Made by a program: the position numbers and the translations under genes. The notes beneath the pieces are model-generated. The model was not told the origin of the DNA and did not search any database. It worked only from the letters and a program-made list of their open reading frames with translations. Shown in pieces: positions 35,756-44,921 of a DNA stretch of 64,000 nt (its first letter is position 1; each line of letters opens with the position of its first letter). The stretch comes from an uncultured Caulobacter sp. (GTDB lineage: Bacteria; Pseudomonadota; Alphaproteobacteria; Caulobacterales; Caulobacteraceae), in contig CAJYMH010000011.1 in assembly GCA_913776195.1 (NCBI GenBank), positions 40,842 to 104,841 of the forward strand, read 5' to 3'.

Positions 35756-38700
35756 TGATCTCCGACCTTTCCGTCCGCCGCCCGATCTTCGCGGCCGTCG
35801 CCGCGATCATCCTGTGCGTGGTGGGCGTCGCCGCCTTTACAGCGCTGCCGATCCGCGAACTGCCGAATGTGGACCCGCCGGTGGTGTCGGTCTCCACGGC
35901 CTATCGCGGCGCCTCGGCGGAGGTCATCGAAGAGCGCATCACCGAGGTGATCGAGCGCCAGGTGTCCGGCATCCAGGGCATAGACCGGGTCAACTCGTCC
36001 AGCCGCGACGGCCGTTCGCAGATCAACATCACCTTCCTGCTGGACCGCGACCTGGATGTGGCGGCCAACGACGTGCGCGACGCCGTCAGCCGGGTGACCG
36101 CGCAACTGCCCGACCAAGCCGACCCGCCGCAGATCGCCAAGGCCAACGCCGACTCCGCGCCGATCATCATCATGAACCTGACGTCGACCACGCTGAGTCG
36201 ACTTCAGCTCAGCGACTACGCCGACCGTTATCTGGTCGAGCGGATGTCGACGATCCCGGGCGTGGCGACAGTCAATCTGTTCGGCAGCCAGCTCTATTCC
36301 ATGCGCATCTGGCTGAACGCCGAAGCCATGGCCGCGCGCGGCCTGACGGTGGACGACGTCGAGAACGCCCTGAACAGCCAGAACCTGGAGCTGCCGGCCG
36401 GTTCGCTGGAGAGCCAGGCCAAGGATTTCACGATCCGCGTGAACCGCGGGTACTCCACGGCCGCCGAGTTCGCTGAGCTGCCCGTCCGCCGAACCCTGGC
36501 GGCGGGGCTGAACCAGAACGCCGGCAACAGCTACATCACCCGCCTGGGCGACATCGCCCGCGTGGAGGAAGGGCCCGACGAGCGTCGCCGCTATTTCCGC
36601 GCCAATGGCGTGAACCAGATCGGCCTGGCGGTGACCCGCCAGTCGCAGGCCAATGACCTGGCGATCTCCGAGGCGGTGCGCGCGGAACTGGTCCAGATCA
36701 ACAAGACCCTGCCGCCCGGCACCAAGATCGTGGTCGGCGTCGACAACTCGGTCTTCACCGAGGAGGCGATCCACGAGGTGTGGATCACCATGGGCATCTC
36801 GATCTTCCTGGTGGCCCTGGTGAACCTGGTGTTCCTGGGCAGCTGGCGGTCGGCCCTGATCCCGTCGGTGGTGGCGCCGATCTGCATCCTTTCGACCTTC
36901 ATCGTCCTGGCGCCGCTGGGCTTTTCGCTGAACCTGCTGACGCTGCTGGCCCTGGTGCTGGCCGTGGGTCTGGTGGTCGATGACGCCATCGTGGTGGTCG
37001 AGAACATCCAGCGCCGGGTGGATGAGGGCGAACCCGCTCCCGTGGCCGCCATGCGCGGCACCCGACAGGTGTTCTTCGCCGTGGTGGCGACGACCATCGT
37101 CCTGATCTCGGTATTCGCGCCGCTGATGTTCCTGCCTGGCTATATCGGCCGCCTGTTCGTGGAGCTGGCGGTGGCCATCGCCGCGGCCGTGGCGTTCTCG
37201 TGCCTGCTGGCCTTCACCCTGTCGCCGATGCTGGCGTCCAAGCTGCTGAAGCCGGCGCACAACTCCGGCTGGTTGGCCAAGCGTGTCGATATCGGCATGG
37301 CGAAGCTGGGCGCCTCCTATCGCAATTCGCTGGAGGGGCTGCTGGGGGGCGGCAAGAAGCCGGTGATCGCGGCCGGCGCGCTGATGGCGCTGCTGGCCTG
37401 CGTGACGGCGCTGCTGTTCGTGGCCCTGCCCAAGGAGCTGGTGCCGCCGGAGGACCGCGGCCGGGTGGACATCAACGTCACAGGGCCGGAAGGCCAGGGC
37501 TTCGACTCCACTCTGAAGAGCGCCCAGCAGGTCGAGGCGCAGATGTCGCGCTATTACGACGCCAAGGGCGACAACAAGGATTTACCGGCGGAGCGCTATT
37601 TCATCAGCGTGCCGCGCTTTGGCCAGCCCCAGTACAACGGGGCCAGCGGGGCGGTGATCCTGAAGCCCTGGGGCGAGCGCAAGCAGACCGCCGACGAGAT
37701 CGCCGCGGAGATGAACCGCACCCTGAGCCGGGTCACCGCCGTGCGGGCCATCGCTAGCGTGCGCGGGCCGTTCCAGCGCGGCGGCGGCGGAGGCGGCGGC
37801 GCCAATGTCGATCTGATCGTGCGCGGCAACGACTACGCCGAGATCGCGCGCTGGGTCGAACCGATCCTGCGGGCCGCCGAGCAGAACCCCGGCATGGCCC
37901 GTCCGCGTCTGGACTATGAACCGACTGCGCCGCGTCTTTCGGTGGATATCGACCGCGATCGCGCCGCCACGGTCGGCGTGTCGGCCCAGGCCGTGGGCCG
38001 GGCGCTGGAGACCATGTTCGGCTCCCGCCAGGTGACGACCTACATCAAGAACGGGCAGGAATACGACGTCATCCTGCAGACCGAGCTGGACAAGCGCCGC
38101 ACGGTGGACGACCTGCGCACGGTCTATGTTCGCAGCCAGTCCGGCGCCCTGGTGCCGCTGGAGGCGGTGGTGACGACCAAGGTGCGCGGCGATACGCCCG
38201 ACCGTTCGCGCGTCGATCGCCTGCGCTCTATCACCCTGACGGCGCAGCTGAACCCCGGCTACACCGTGGCCGATGCAGTAGCGTTCCTGCAGGACGAGGC
38301 GGCCAAGAACCCGGACGTCTCGGTGAGTATCGCCTGGGGCGGTCAGGCGCGGGACTACCTGGAGGCGTCGGGCGCCGTCGGCCTGGCCTTCGGCATGGCG
38401 CTGCTGCTGGTGTTCCTGGTGCTGGCGGCGCAGTTCGAAAGCTGGATCCACCCGGCGGTGATCATGCTGACCGTGCCGCTGGCGGCGCTGGGCGGCCTGT
38501 TCGGTTTGCTGTTCGCCAGTTCGTCGATCAATACCTACAGCCAGATTGGGCTGGTGATCCTGATCGGCATTGCGGCCAAGAACGGCATCCTGATCGTCGA
38601 GTTCGCCAACCAGCTGCGCGACGAGGGGCTGAAGGTGCGCGAGGCGGTGATCGAGGCGGCGACCCTGCGTCTGCGTCCGATCATCATGACCTCCATCGCC

Positions 38701-38934
38701 GCCGCCGCCGGCGCCGTGCCGCTGATGGTGTGGCAAGGGGCGGGCGCGGCCAGCCGTCAGACCATCGGCGTGGTCATCTTCGCCGGGGCGATCTTCTCGA
38801 CCCTGCTGACGGTGTTCGTGGTGCCGCTGTTCTACAACCTGCTGGCCGGGTTCACGAAATCGCCCGAGCACACCGCCCGGATGATCGAGGCCTACGAGGC
38901 CGAGGAAACCAGCAAGACTGCGCCGGCCGAATAG
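35755..38934 (+). CDS. RND multidrug efflux pump (HAE1 family)
   Basis: A 1059-residue inner-membrane proton-driven pump with twelve predicted helices. It begins MISDLSVRRPIFAAVAAIIL, typical of AcrB/MdtB-like pumps. Helix 4 contains GLVVDDAIVVVENIQR with the Asp pair of proton transfer, and helix 10-11 shows IGIAAKNGILIVEFANQLRD. The periplasmic loops include a Gly-rich insertion near residues 674-684. Substrate is unknown. It is coupled to the adaptor by a shared A between TGA and ATG. No regulator gene is adjacent. Confidence 0.95.
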   Translation: MISDLSVRRPIFAAVAAIILCVVGVAAFTALPIRELPNVDPPVVSVSTAYRGASAEVIEERITEVIERQVSGIQGIDRVNSSSRDGRSQINITFLLDRDLDVAANDVRDAVSRVTAQLPDQADPPQIAKANADSAPIIIMNLTSTTLSRLQLSDYADRYLVERMSTIPGVATVNLFGSQLYSMRIWLNAEAMAARGLTVDDVENALNSQNLELPAGSLESQAKDFTIRVNRGYSTAAEFAELPVRRTLAAGLNQNAGNSYITRLGDIARVEEGPDERRRYFRANGVNQIGLAVTRQSQANDLAISEAVRAELVQINKTLPPGTKIVVGVDNSVFTEEAIHEVWITMGISIFLVALVNLVFLGSWRSALIPSVVAPICILSTFIVLAPLGFSLNLLTLLALVLAVGLVVDDAIVVVENIQRRVDEGEPAPVAAMRGTRQVFFAVVATTIVLISVFAPLMFLPGYIGRLFVELAVAIAAAVAFSCLLAFTLSPMLASKLLKPAHNSGWLAKRVDIGMAKLGASYRNSLEGLLGGGKKPVIAAGALMALLACVTALLFVALPKELVPPEDRGRVDINVTGPEGQGFDSTLKSAQQVEAQMSRYYDAKGDNKDLPAERYFISVPRFGQPQYNGASGAVILKPWGERKQTADEIAAEMNRTLSRVTAVRAIASVRGPFQRGGGGGGGANVDLIVRGNDYAEIARWVEPILRAAEQNPGMARPRLDYEPTAPRLSVDIDRDRAATVGVSAQAVGRALETMFGSRQVTTYIKNGQEYDVILQTELDKRRTVDDLRTVYVRSQSGALVPLEAVVTTKVRGDTPDRSRVDRLRSITLTAQLNPGYTVADAVAFLQDEAAKNPDVSVSIAWGGQARDYLEASGAVGLAFGMALLLVFLVLAAQFESWIHPAVIMLTVPLAALGGLFGLLFASSSINTYSQIGLVILIGIAAKNGILIVEFANQLRDEGLKVREAVIEAATLRLRPIIMTSIAAAAGAVPLMVWQGAGAASRQTIGVVIFAGAIFSTLLTVFVVPLFYNLLAGFTKSPEHTARMIEAYEAEETSKTAPAE

Positions 38935-38952
38935 GCCGGCGCCTGTCTGTTT

Positions 38953-39468
38953 CTATTGGGCGGGAGCGGCGGCCGGCGCGCCCGCAGGCTCGGTCGGCTT
39001 GAAGCCGGTTTCGACCTTCAGATAGGCGATCAGGTCGACGCGATCCTGGGCCTCCTTGATGCCCAGGAAGGTCATCTTGGTGCCGGGCATGTAGCCGCGC
39101 GGATCGGCCAGCCAGGCGTCCAGGTGTGCGGCTTCCCACACGAAGCCGGCCTTCTTCAGCGCCTCGGAATAGGTGTAGCCGTCCAGCCCGCCAGCCTTGC
39201 GGCCGAAGACGCCGTACAGGTTCGGGCCGGTAAGGTTTGGCCCGCCGGGCGTGATGGTGTGGCACGACCGGCAGAGGGCGAACTTGCGCTGGCCGTTCTC
39301 CAGATCGCCTGTGTTGTAGGGCGCGGGCAGGCTGGCGAGGACGGCGGCCTTTTCGGCGTCGGTCGGGGGCGGGGGAGCGGGCGGCGCGTCCTTGGCCGGC
39401 TCGCTCGGCCCGCAGGCGGTGACCACGGCGGCCGCAGTAGCGACCGCGAGAATGTTGAAACGACGCAT
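38953..39468 (-). CDS. Lipoprotein class I cytochrome c
   Basis: A 171-residue exported cytochrome. The lipoprotein signal ends VVTACG (Cys19), then a Pro-rich linker. The heme site is CRSCH, and the sixth ligand Met lies in GYMPGTKMTF. The length and the HLDAWLADPRGYMPGTKM stretch match the c2-type/membrane-anchored cytochromes used as electron carriers in alphaproteobacteria. It would sit on the periplasmic face of a membrane. Not obviously linked to its neighbours. Confidence 0.9.
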   Translation of the reverse strand: MRRFNILAVATAAAVVTACGPSEPAKDAPPAPPPPTDAEKAAVLASLPAPYNTGDLENGQRKFALCRSCHTITPGGPNLTGPNLYGVFGRKAGGLDGYTYSEALKKAGFVWEAAHLDAWLADPRGYMPGTKMTFLGIKEAQDRVDLIAYLKVETGFKPTEPAGAPAAAPAQ

Positions 39469-39569
39469 CGGCCCCTCCGAGATTTCAGGCGGAAGCTAGT
39501 CCATGGCGTCGGGGATGCAAGGCGTGCAATGTGACGCCATGCAGATGAATTGTGTTCCGGAGCGCCGCC

Positions 39570-39881
39570 TTGCCTAGCTGGTGGCTGTTCGTGCTTCTGC
39601 CGCCGGTGATCGCGGCGGTGCTGTTGGCTTTCCTGCGCTCGCGGCGGCTGTGGATGCGGCTGCTGATCGTCACGGCGATCGTGGCGGTCTGCACGGTCGC
39701 GCTGGTCGTCGGCTATCAGGCCTATGTGGGCGCGTTCGGCGCCGCCGAGCAGAGGGCGGCCCTGCCCAAGGACCTAATGGTCCTGGTCTATGGCGTCGCG
39801 CCGTTGCAGTGGATGCTATCGGCGGCGGCGATCACGGTGGTGCATCTGGCGCAGCAGTTCGGGCGGAAGCCGAAGGGGTAG
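39570..39881 (+). CDS. Small membrane protein of unknown function
   Basis: A 103-residue protein with three hydrophobic segments: SWWLFVLLPPVIAAVLLAFL at the start, RLLIVTAIVAVCTVALVVGY and QWMLSAAAITVVHLA near the end. No known family was recognised. The TTG at 39570 has CGGAG seven bases before it; a GTG at 39552 would add six residues. It ends just before repeat copy B. Confidence 0.65.
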   Translation: MPSWWLFVLLPPVIAAVLLAFLRSRRLWMRLLIVTAIVAVCTVALVVGYQAYVGAFGAAEQRAALPKDLMVLVYGVAPLQWMLSAAAITVVHLAQQFGRKPKG

Positions 39882-39893
39882 GGGCTCGCCTTG

Positions 39894-40285
39894 CGTGCTT
39901 CGGCTGGCCGCTTCGCGACCGCTCAGCATGACGAGTGTGGTTTGGCTCTGACTTCGTCATCCTGAGCCTGTCGAAGGACGCACAGCATCGCCGCCTCGCG
40001 CATTCGCTGCGAAGGTGTGGAAGGGCGGCGGAGCATCGGACGGCTCTCGATTTGGGTTGGAGTGGACAGGATAGATCGTCCGACGCTCCGCACGGGTCCT
40101 TGTCGTGAACGCTGCGATCGACGCCTTCGTATGTCCTGCCCGGCGACGACCGGCCTCCAGGGGGAGCCCGCTCTTACCGCAACGACAGCACGTGGCCACG
40201 CGCCTCCCATGCGAGGAGATGAGGGAAGGTTACGGGAGCGACGAATGGGGCGGATAACTTTTCCCCTCTCCCCGGAGGGGGCGAG
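39894..40285. repeat. Long intergenic repeat, copy B
   Basis: Matches copy A (186-606) in the same orientation. It begins with the same REP-like palindrome (CTCAGCATGACGA with CGTCATCCTGAG). It keeps the long core hairpin, arms 40028-40041 and 40078-40091, again with 13 of 14 positions pairing. The unpaired position differs from copy A: the A-A mismatch of copy A is paired here, and copy B has an A-C mismatch one position earlier. It ends in CCCCTCTCCCCGGAGGGGGCGAGGGG. It lies between two convergent genes. No coding role is supported, because the indels between copies break every frame. Confidence 0.8.
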
Positions 40286-40306
40286 GGGATAGGCGAGGCT
40301 CGAATG

Positions 40307-40729
40307 CTAATCCTCGTGCCGCACCTTACCCCGCATGGTCTTCACCCCTGAACGCTTGCTCTTCCCCTCCAGCCGCTTGAGCTTGGAGGAGTAGGTGGGT
40401 TTGGTGGCCTTGCGCGGCTTGGGTTTTTCGGTGGCGCGCAGGATCAGTTCGACCAGGCGCTCGCGGGCCTCCTGGCGGTTCATCTCCTGCGACCGGCTGC
40501 CCTGGCTGAACAGGACGAGGACGCCGTCCTGGGTCAGGCGGCTGCCGGCCAGGCGTTCCAGCCGGGCTTTCACGTCCTCGGGCAGGGACGGGCTGTTGCG
40601 GACGTCGAAGCGCAGTTCGATGGCGGTGCTGGTCTTGTTGACGTGCTGGCCGCCGGGGCCGCTGGCGCGGGCGGCCTTCTCGATCAGCTCATCCTCGTCG
40701 ATGCGCAGCCAGGAGGTGATCTCGATCAT
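40307..40729 (-). CDS. arfB: Peptidyl-tRNA hydrolase ArfB (YaeJ/ICT1)
   Basis: A 140-residue ribosome-rescue factor. The catalytic GGQ lies in ASGPGGQHVNKTST near residue 27, and the C-terminal tail is strongly basic (KPKPRKATKPTYSSKLKRLEGKSK), which in ArfB enters the empty mRNA channel. It releases peptides from ribosomes stalled without a stop codon. Its ATG overlaps the stop of the DUF188 gene upstream on the same strand. Confidence 0.92.
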   Translation of the reverse strand: MIEITSWLRIDEDELIEKAARASGPGGQHVNKTSTAIELRFDVRNSPSLPEDVKARLERLAGSRLTQDGVLVLFSQGSRSQEMNRQEARERLVELILRATEKPKPRKATKPTYSSKLKRLEGKSKRSGVKTMRGKVRHED

Positions 40730-41190
40730 CGCCGGGTCCGCAGGGATTTGACGATCACCTGATCCAGCGCCTGCAGGAAGGCGGAGCGGGCGCGCTGGTC
40801 GAAGGCCTTGGGGCCGCTGGTGACCTCGCCCATGGAGCGCAGGTGCTCGCCGATGGCGCGGCCGGCCAGGGCCGAGCCGATGGAGTCGGCGGTGAAGACG
40901 CGACCGTTGGGCGCCACGGCCGCGCCGCCAGCCTTGAGCGTGCGGTCGGCCAGGGGGATGTCGTTGGTGATGACCACGTCGCCGGGCTGGACCCGCTCGG
41001 CGATCCAGTCGTCGGCCACGTCTGGGCCGGCGTCGACCACCACGCTTTCGATCCTGGGCGAGGCCGGGATGCGCACATAGCTGTTGGAGACCACGAAGAT
41101 CTTCATCCCGTGGCGCAGGCCGACCTTGTAGGCCTCGTCCTTCACCGGGCAGGCGTCGGCGTCGATGAACAGGGTGATGGGCGCGGTCAT
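40726..41190 (-). CDS. UPF0178/DUF188 (YaiI/YqxD) protein
   Basis: A 154-residue PIN-like protein. The N-terminal LFIDADACPVKDEAYKV and the later VVDAGPDVADDWIAERV followed by VVITNDIPLA are the conserved acidic motifs of the YaiI/YqxD family. Such motifs suggest a metal-dependent nuclease, but activity is not established. It is coupled by ATGA overlap to arfB. Confidence 0.9.
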   Translation of the reverse strand: MTAPITLFIDADACPVKDEAYKVGLRHGMKIFVVSNSYVRIPASPRIESVVVDAGPDVADDWIAERVQPGDVVITNDIPLADRTLKAGGAAVAPNGRVFTADSIGSALAGRAIGEHLRSMGEVTSGPKAFDQRARSAFLQALDQVIVKSLRTRR

Positions 41191-41200
41191 GAGACCGGCT

Positions 41201-41521
41201 TTATCGCGATCCGGCCGCCACTGCAGCCTTCAGTCCGCCGAAAGCCTCGCGCCAGCCGTCGAGGGCGGGACCGCCCTTGAGCCAGGGGGTCAGCAACTCC
41301 TCCAGCGCCCGGGCGGCGTCGCCGACTTCGGGAAGGCCGACAGGGCCGGCCGAGCCGCTGACATTGTGCAGGCGGGTATAGAGGTCGAAAGCGCCTTCTG
41401 GAGCGGCGCCGGCCGGGGCTGACGCTAGAGCGGCGTCCAGGTCCGCGATCAGGTCCGTAAGCCGCCCTTCCAACCGAAGCCGGATCTGGCGAATGCGGTC
41501 TTCGAGGGCGTCGGAGGCCAA
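41201..41521 (-). CDS. Small HPt-domain protein
   Basis: A 106-residue, helical, Ala-rich protein. RLHNVSGSAGPVGLPEVGD matches the phospho-His helix of HPt domains (H-N-x-x-G), followed by ARALEELL. It starts with TTG, only 4 bases after the receiver-domain gene stop on the same strand, so the two are likely cotranscribed and act in one phosphorelay. Confidence 0.75.
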   Translation of the reverse strand: MASDALEDRIRQIRLRLEGRLTDLIADLDAALASAPAGAAPEGAFDLYTRLHNVSGSAGPVGLPEVGDAARALEELLTPWLKGGPALDGWREAFGGLKAAVAAGSR

Positions 41522-41525
41522 GGCG

Positions 41526-41975
41526 CTACTGCACGAAGCGGATGAGCAGGGCCGCCTCGATCGCCTGGGCCAGGCGGTCGCCGGTCAGGTCGGCCTTGGG
41601 CAGGGTGACGGCTTTGGACTCGTCACGGGTCAGCTGCGGATGGGAGGTGATGTAGACGAGCGCCGTGCCGGTCTTCTTGTTGGCCAGGCGCACGGCGTTG
41701 ATGCCGTCGCCGCCTTCGCCCAGACGCACATCGGCGAGGATCAGGTCCGGGGCGAATTCGGCCGTGGCGGCCACGGCGCCGCTTTCGGTGCTGGCGCGCA
41801 GGACGTTGGTGTAGCCAAGGTCGGAGACGTAGATCGCCAGCAGATCGGCGACGATGTCGTCATCCTCGATGATCAGCACCCGCTGGCCGGCGGCCCGGGC
41901 GTGCAGTTGACCATTCACAACTTTTGCGCGCACAGCGCGTTGTTTGCTATCGCGATCCTGCAGGTGCATGTACAT
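41526..41975 (-). CDS. Single-domain response regulator
   Basis: About 149 residues, one receiver domain. VLIIEDDDIVADLLAIYVSDLGY has the acidic pocket, LILADVRLG the phospho-acceptor Asp, and YITSH the switch Thr/Ser. The usual Lys lies in LPKADL. No output domain follows. The start is uncertain: no good ribosome site precedes the ATG at 41975, and the frame is open to 42077; a later GTG is also possible. It sits upstream of the HPt gene on the same strand, opposite to the next receiver gene. Confidence 0.82.
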   Translation of the reverse strand: MYMHLQDRDSKQRAVRAKVVNGQLHARAAGQRVLIIEDDDIVADLLAIYVSDLGYTNVLRASTESGAVAATAEFAPDLILADVRLGEGGDGINAVRLANKKTGTALVYITSHPQLTRDESKAVTLPKADLTGDRLAQAIEAALLIRFVQ

Positions 41976-42126
41976 GGCGAAGGAGGTCGGTCGCGCGTTC
42001 AAATGATGATGAAGCGTACATGCCGAACCATTTGCAGGCCATGGCCTTTCTCGTAGAAATTGCGATCGACGCGCCACCCATTTCGGTCGGGCGCTTCATG
42101 TTCGCGAACATCTTTTAGGAGCAGGC

Positions 42127-42498
42127 ATGCGGATTCTCTATGTCGACGATGATGCGGACCTGCGGGAGCTGGTCGCCATCTCCCTGGCGCGGGACCCGGG
42201 GCTGGACGTGCGCATCGCCGACAGCGGCCAGGCGGCCATGGCTCTGCTTGAGCCGGGCGACTGGACGCCGGACCTGTTCCTGCTGGACGTCATGATGCCG
42301 GTGATGGATGGACCGACTCTCATCGGGAAGCTGCGCGAGAACCCGGCCTATGTTCCGATCCCCTTCGCCTTCTTCACCGCGCGGGTGATGAACGAGGAAA
42401 GGCAGGCGCTGCTGGCGACCGGAGCCGCCGGACTGATCCAGAAGCCGTTCGATCCTATCGCCCTGGCTGACCAGGTGCGCGCCTTGGCGCCCGCATGA
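42127..42498 (+). CDS. Single-domain response regulator (DivK/CheY-like)
   Basis: A 123-residue receiver. ILYVDDDADLRELV is the acidic pocket, FLLDVMMPVMDGPT the phospho-acceptor, FFTARV the switch and IQKPFDP the Lys. AGGAG precedes the ATG. Its stop overlaps the start of the large hybrid kinase (ATGA), so it is probably that kinase's partner. Confidence 0.92.
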   Translation: MRILYVDDDADLRELVAISLARDPGLDVRIADSGQAAMALLEPGDWTPDLFLLDVMMPVMDGPTLIGKLRENPAYVPIPFAFFTARVMNEERQALLATGAAGLIQKPFDPIALADQVRALAPA

Positions 42499-44921
42499 AC
42501 GCGGCCGCCAAGATCGAGGAGGCCCGTCTGGCGGCGCTCCTTCGCTACGACGTGCTCGACACGCCGGCGGAGGCCGCCTTTGACGACATCACCGATCTGG
42601 CGGCGCAGTTGTTCGAGGTTCCGATCGCGGTCGTCACCCTGCTGGACGAGACGCGCCAGTGGTTCAAATCCTGCGTGGGCCTTGATGACAGCGAGACGTC
42701 CCGGGACGTGGCGTTCTGCGACTACACGATCCGCAGCGACGACGTTCTGGTCGTGCCCGACGCCACCCAGGATTCGCGATTTCGGGACAATCCCCTGGTC
42801 TCCGGGGAGATGCACATCCGCTTCTATGCGGGCGCGCCGCTGATCACCAAAGAGGGTTATCGCCTGGGCGCGCTTTGCGTGATCGACACCAACCCGCGCG
42901 ACAGCTTTGACGCCAAGGCGCGCAAGTCGCTGCAGAAGATGGCGGCGATGGTAGTCCACGCCCTGGACCAGCGCGCCGAGCTGATGCTGCGCCGCCGGAC
43001 GGCGCAGGAGCTGGCGATCAAGGAGCACACCCTCGAACTGGCCGAAAAGATGGCCAAGCTGGGTCACTGGCGTTTCGACTTCGCCACGCAGCGGTCCATG
43101 TGGTCTTCCGAAGCTTACGCCATCCATGGGGTGACGCCTTCGAACTACGACCCGAACGTCACCATGCCAGGCGTGCTCTACGCTCAGGAGGATCGGTTGC
43201 GGCTGGCCGAGGCCTTCAACCATGGCCTGGCCACCAAGAAGCCCTTCGAATTCGAGGGCGAAGTGGTTCGGCCGGATGGAAAGCGCCGCCGGGTGATCAC
43301 GCGGGGCGCGCCTGAGTTTGACGACAAGGGCGAGATCGTCGCCCTGATCGGGGTCATCCAGGATGTGACCGAGGCCCGGGCCATGACCGAAGCCCTGCAG
43401 TCGAGCGAAGAGCGCTATCGCCTGGTTGCGGAGAACGCCAACGATCTGATCCTGGTCTACGACGTCCATGGAACGATCTCGTTCGCGGCGCCATCGAGCC
43501 TGCAAATCCTTGGCTATACGCCGGAGGAGATGGTCGGTCGGACAACGCAGTCATTCCTGCATCCGGACGATGTCCTGCCGACGCTGGCGCACTATCAAAC
43601 CCTGCTGAAGCCGGGCGGGGAGGAGCTACGCCCCCGCATCACCATGCGCGCGCAGCGCAAGGACGGTCGGGAGATCTGGCTGGAGGCGGCGCCCTATGTG
43701 GTGCGGGATGAGAACGGGCGCGTGCTGCGGTTCCATGACTCCGCGCGCGATGTGACGGTTCGCAAGCGCTACGAGGATGAGCTGCAGGTGGCGCGCGCCC
43801 AGGCCGAACACCTGGCTGGGGTGAAGTCCGATTTCCTGGCCAATATGAGCCATGAGCTGCGCACGCCGCTGACCAGCATCATCGGCTTCGCGCGCCTTCT
43901 GGAGTTCGCGCCGGAGCTGAGCAGCAGCAGCAAGAGCGCGGTGGACCGCATCGCCGCCGCCAGCCGGGCCCTGAACACGCTGGTCAACGACGTGCTCGAC
44001 CTAGCCAAGCTGGAAGGCGGCAAGGTCGAGCTGGACCCGCAACAGTTCGAGGTGGGACCGTTCCTGACCGAGACGGTCGAGCTCATGCGGCCCCAGACCG
44101 CCGCCAAGGGGCTGGACCTGAAGCTGGACATCGAGACGTCGGAGATCGGCACGCTGTACGGCGACACCAGCCGGCTGCGGCAGGTGTTGCTGAACCTGTT
44201 GTCCAACGCGGTGAAGTTCACGGAGACGGGCGGGGTGACGGTGTGGTCACGCCTGCGGCCGATGAACGGGCCGTTCGCCTGCTGGGAGCTGGAGATCGAG
44301 GACACCGGCATCGGCATCCGCCCGGAGGAGCTGGCGCGGCTATTCGATCGGTTCGTGCAGGCGGACGCATCGGTGACCCGTCGGTTTGGCGGCACGGGCC
44401 TGGGTCTGGCGATCAGCCGGCAACTGATTGAACTGATGGGCGGCGGGATCGACGTCGAGAGCGAGGCCGGTCGCGGATCGCGTTTCATGATCAATGTGCG
44501 CCTGCCCGTGCATGTGGAGGATGGCCAGCCTACGCCCGTGGCCAATCGCCTGAAGATTCTGGTGGCCGAAGACGGCCCCGCCATCCGCGCCGCCATGGCG
44601 CGTATGCTGGAGGGGATGGGCCACAGCTTCCACATGGTGGCCGACGGGGCGGCGGCGATCGAAGCGGCGCGCAGCGAGCGATATGACGTCATCCTGATGG
44701 ACGTGGCCATGCCCGAGGTGGACGGCCTGACCGCGGCGCGGGAGCTGCATCACATTCCCGGCGCGTCCAGCGGTGCGCCGATCGTGCCCATAAGCTCCAG
44801 CATCACCGCGAGCGATCGAGCGGAGTACGAGCTGGCGGGGATGACCGGCCTGCTGCCGAAGCCGGTTACGGCGATGAGCCTGGCGGACGTGCTGGCGTCC
44901 GTGTCGGCGGACGACGCTTAG
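42495..44921 (+). CDS. GAF-PAS-PAS hybrid histidine kinase
   Basis: An 808-residue soluble sensor kinase. The GAF domain covers about 20-165 (FEVPIAVVTLLDETRQWFKS), two PAS domains about 190-300 and 305-425 (the second with ISFAAPSSLQILGYTPEEMV). HisKA has SHELRTPLTSIIGFA, the ATPase has LLNLLSNAVKFTE, EDTGIGIRPEE and GTGLGLAIS, and a C-terminal receiver has VILMDVAMPEVDG. No membrane segment is seen, so it likely senses a cytoplasmic signal. It is translationally coupled to the receiver protein before it and convergent with a FixJ-type gene. Confidence 0.93.
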   Translation: MNAAAKIEEARLAALLRYDVLDTPAEAAFDDITDLAAQLFEVPIAVVTLLDETRQWFKSCVGLDDSETSRDVAFCDYTIRSDDVLVVPDATQDSRFRDNPLVSGEMHIRFYAGAPLITKEGYRLGALCVIDTNPRDSFDAKARKSLQKMAAMVVHALDQRAELMLRRRTAQELAIKEHTLELAEKMAKLGHWRFDFATQRSMWSSEAYAIHGVTPSNYDPNVTMPGVLYAQEDRLRLAEAFNHGLATKKPFEFEGEVVRPDGKRRRVITRGAPEFDDKGEIVALIGVIQDVTEARAMTEALQSSEERYRLVAENANDLILVYDVHGTISFAAPSSLQILGYTPEEMVGRTTQSFLHPDDVLPTLAHYQTLLKPGGEELRPRITMRAQRKDGREIWLEAAPYVVRDENGRVLRFHDSARDVTVRKRYEDELQVARAQAEHLAGVKSDFLANMSHELRTPLTSIIGFARLLEFAPELSSSSKSAVDRIAAASRALNTLVNDVLDLAKLEGGKVELDPQQFEVGPFLTETVELMRPQTAAKGLDLKLDIETSEIGTLYGDTSRLRQVLLNLLSNAVKFTETGGVTVWSRLRPMNGPFACWELEIEDTGIGIRPEELARLFDRFVQADASVTRRFGGTGLGLAISRQLIELMGGGIDVESEAGRGSRFMINVRLPVHVEDGQPTPVANRLKILVAEDGPAIRAAMARMLEGMGHSFHMVADGAAAIEAARSERYDVILMDVAMPEVDGLTAARELHHIPGASSGAPIVPISSSITASDRAEYELAGMTGLLPKPVTAMSLADVLASVSADDA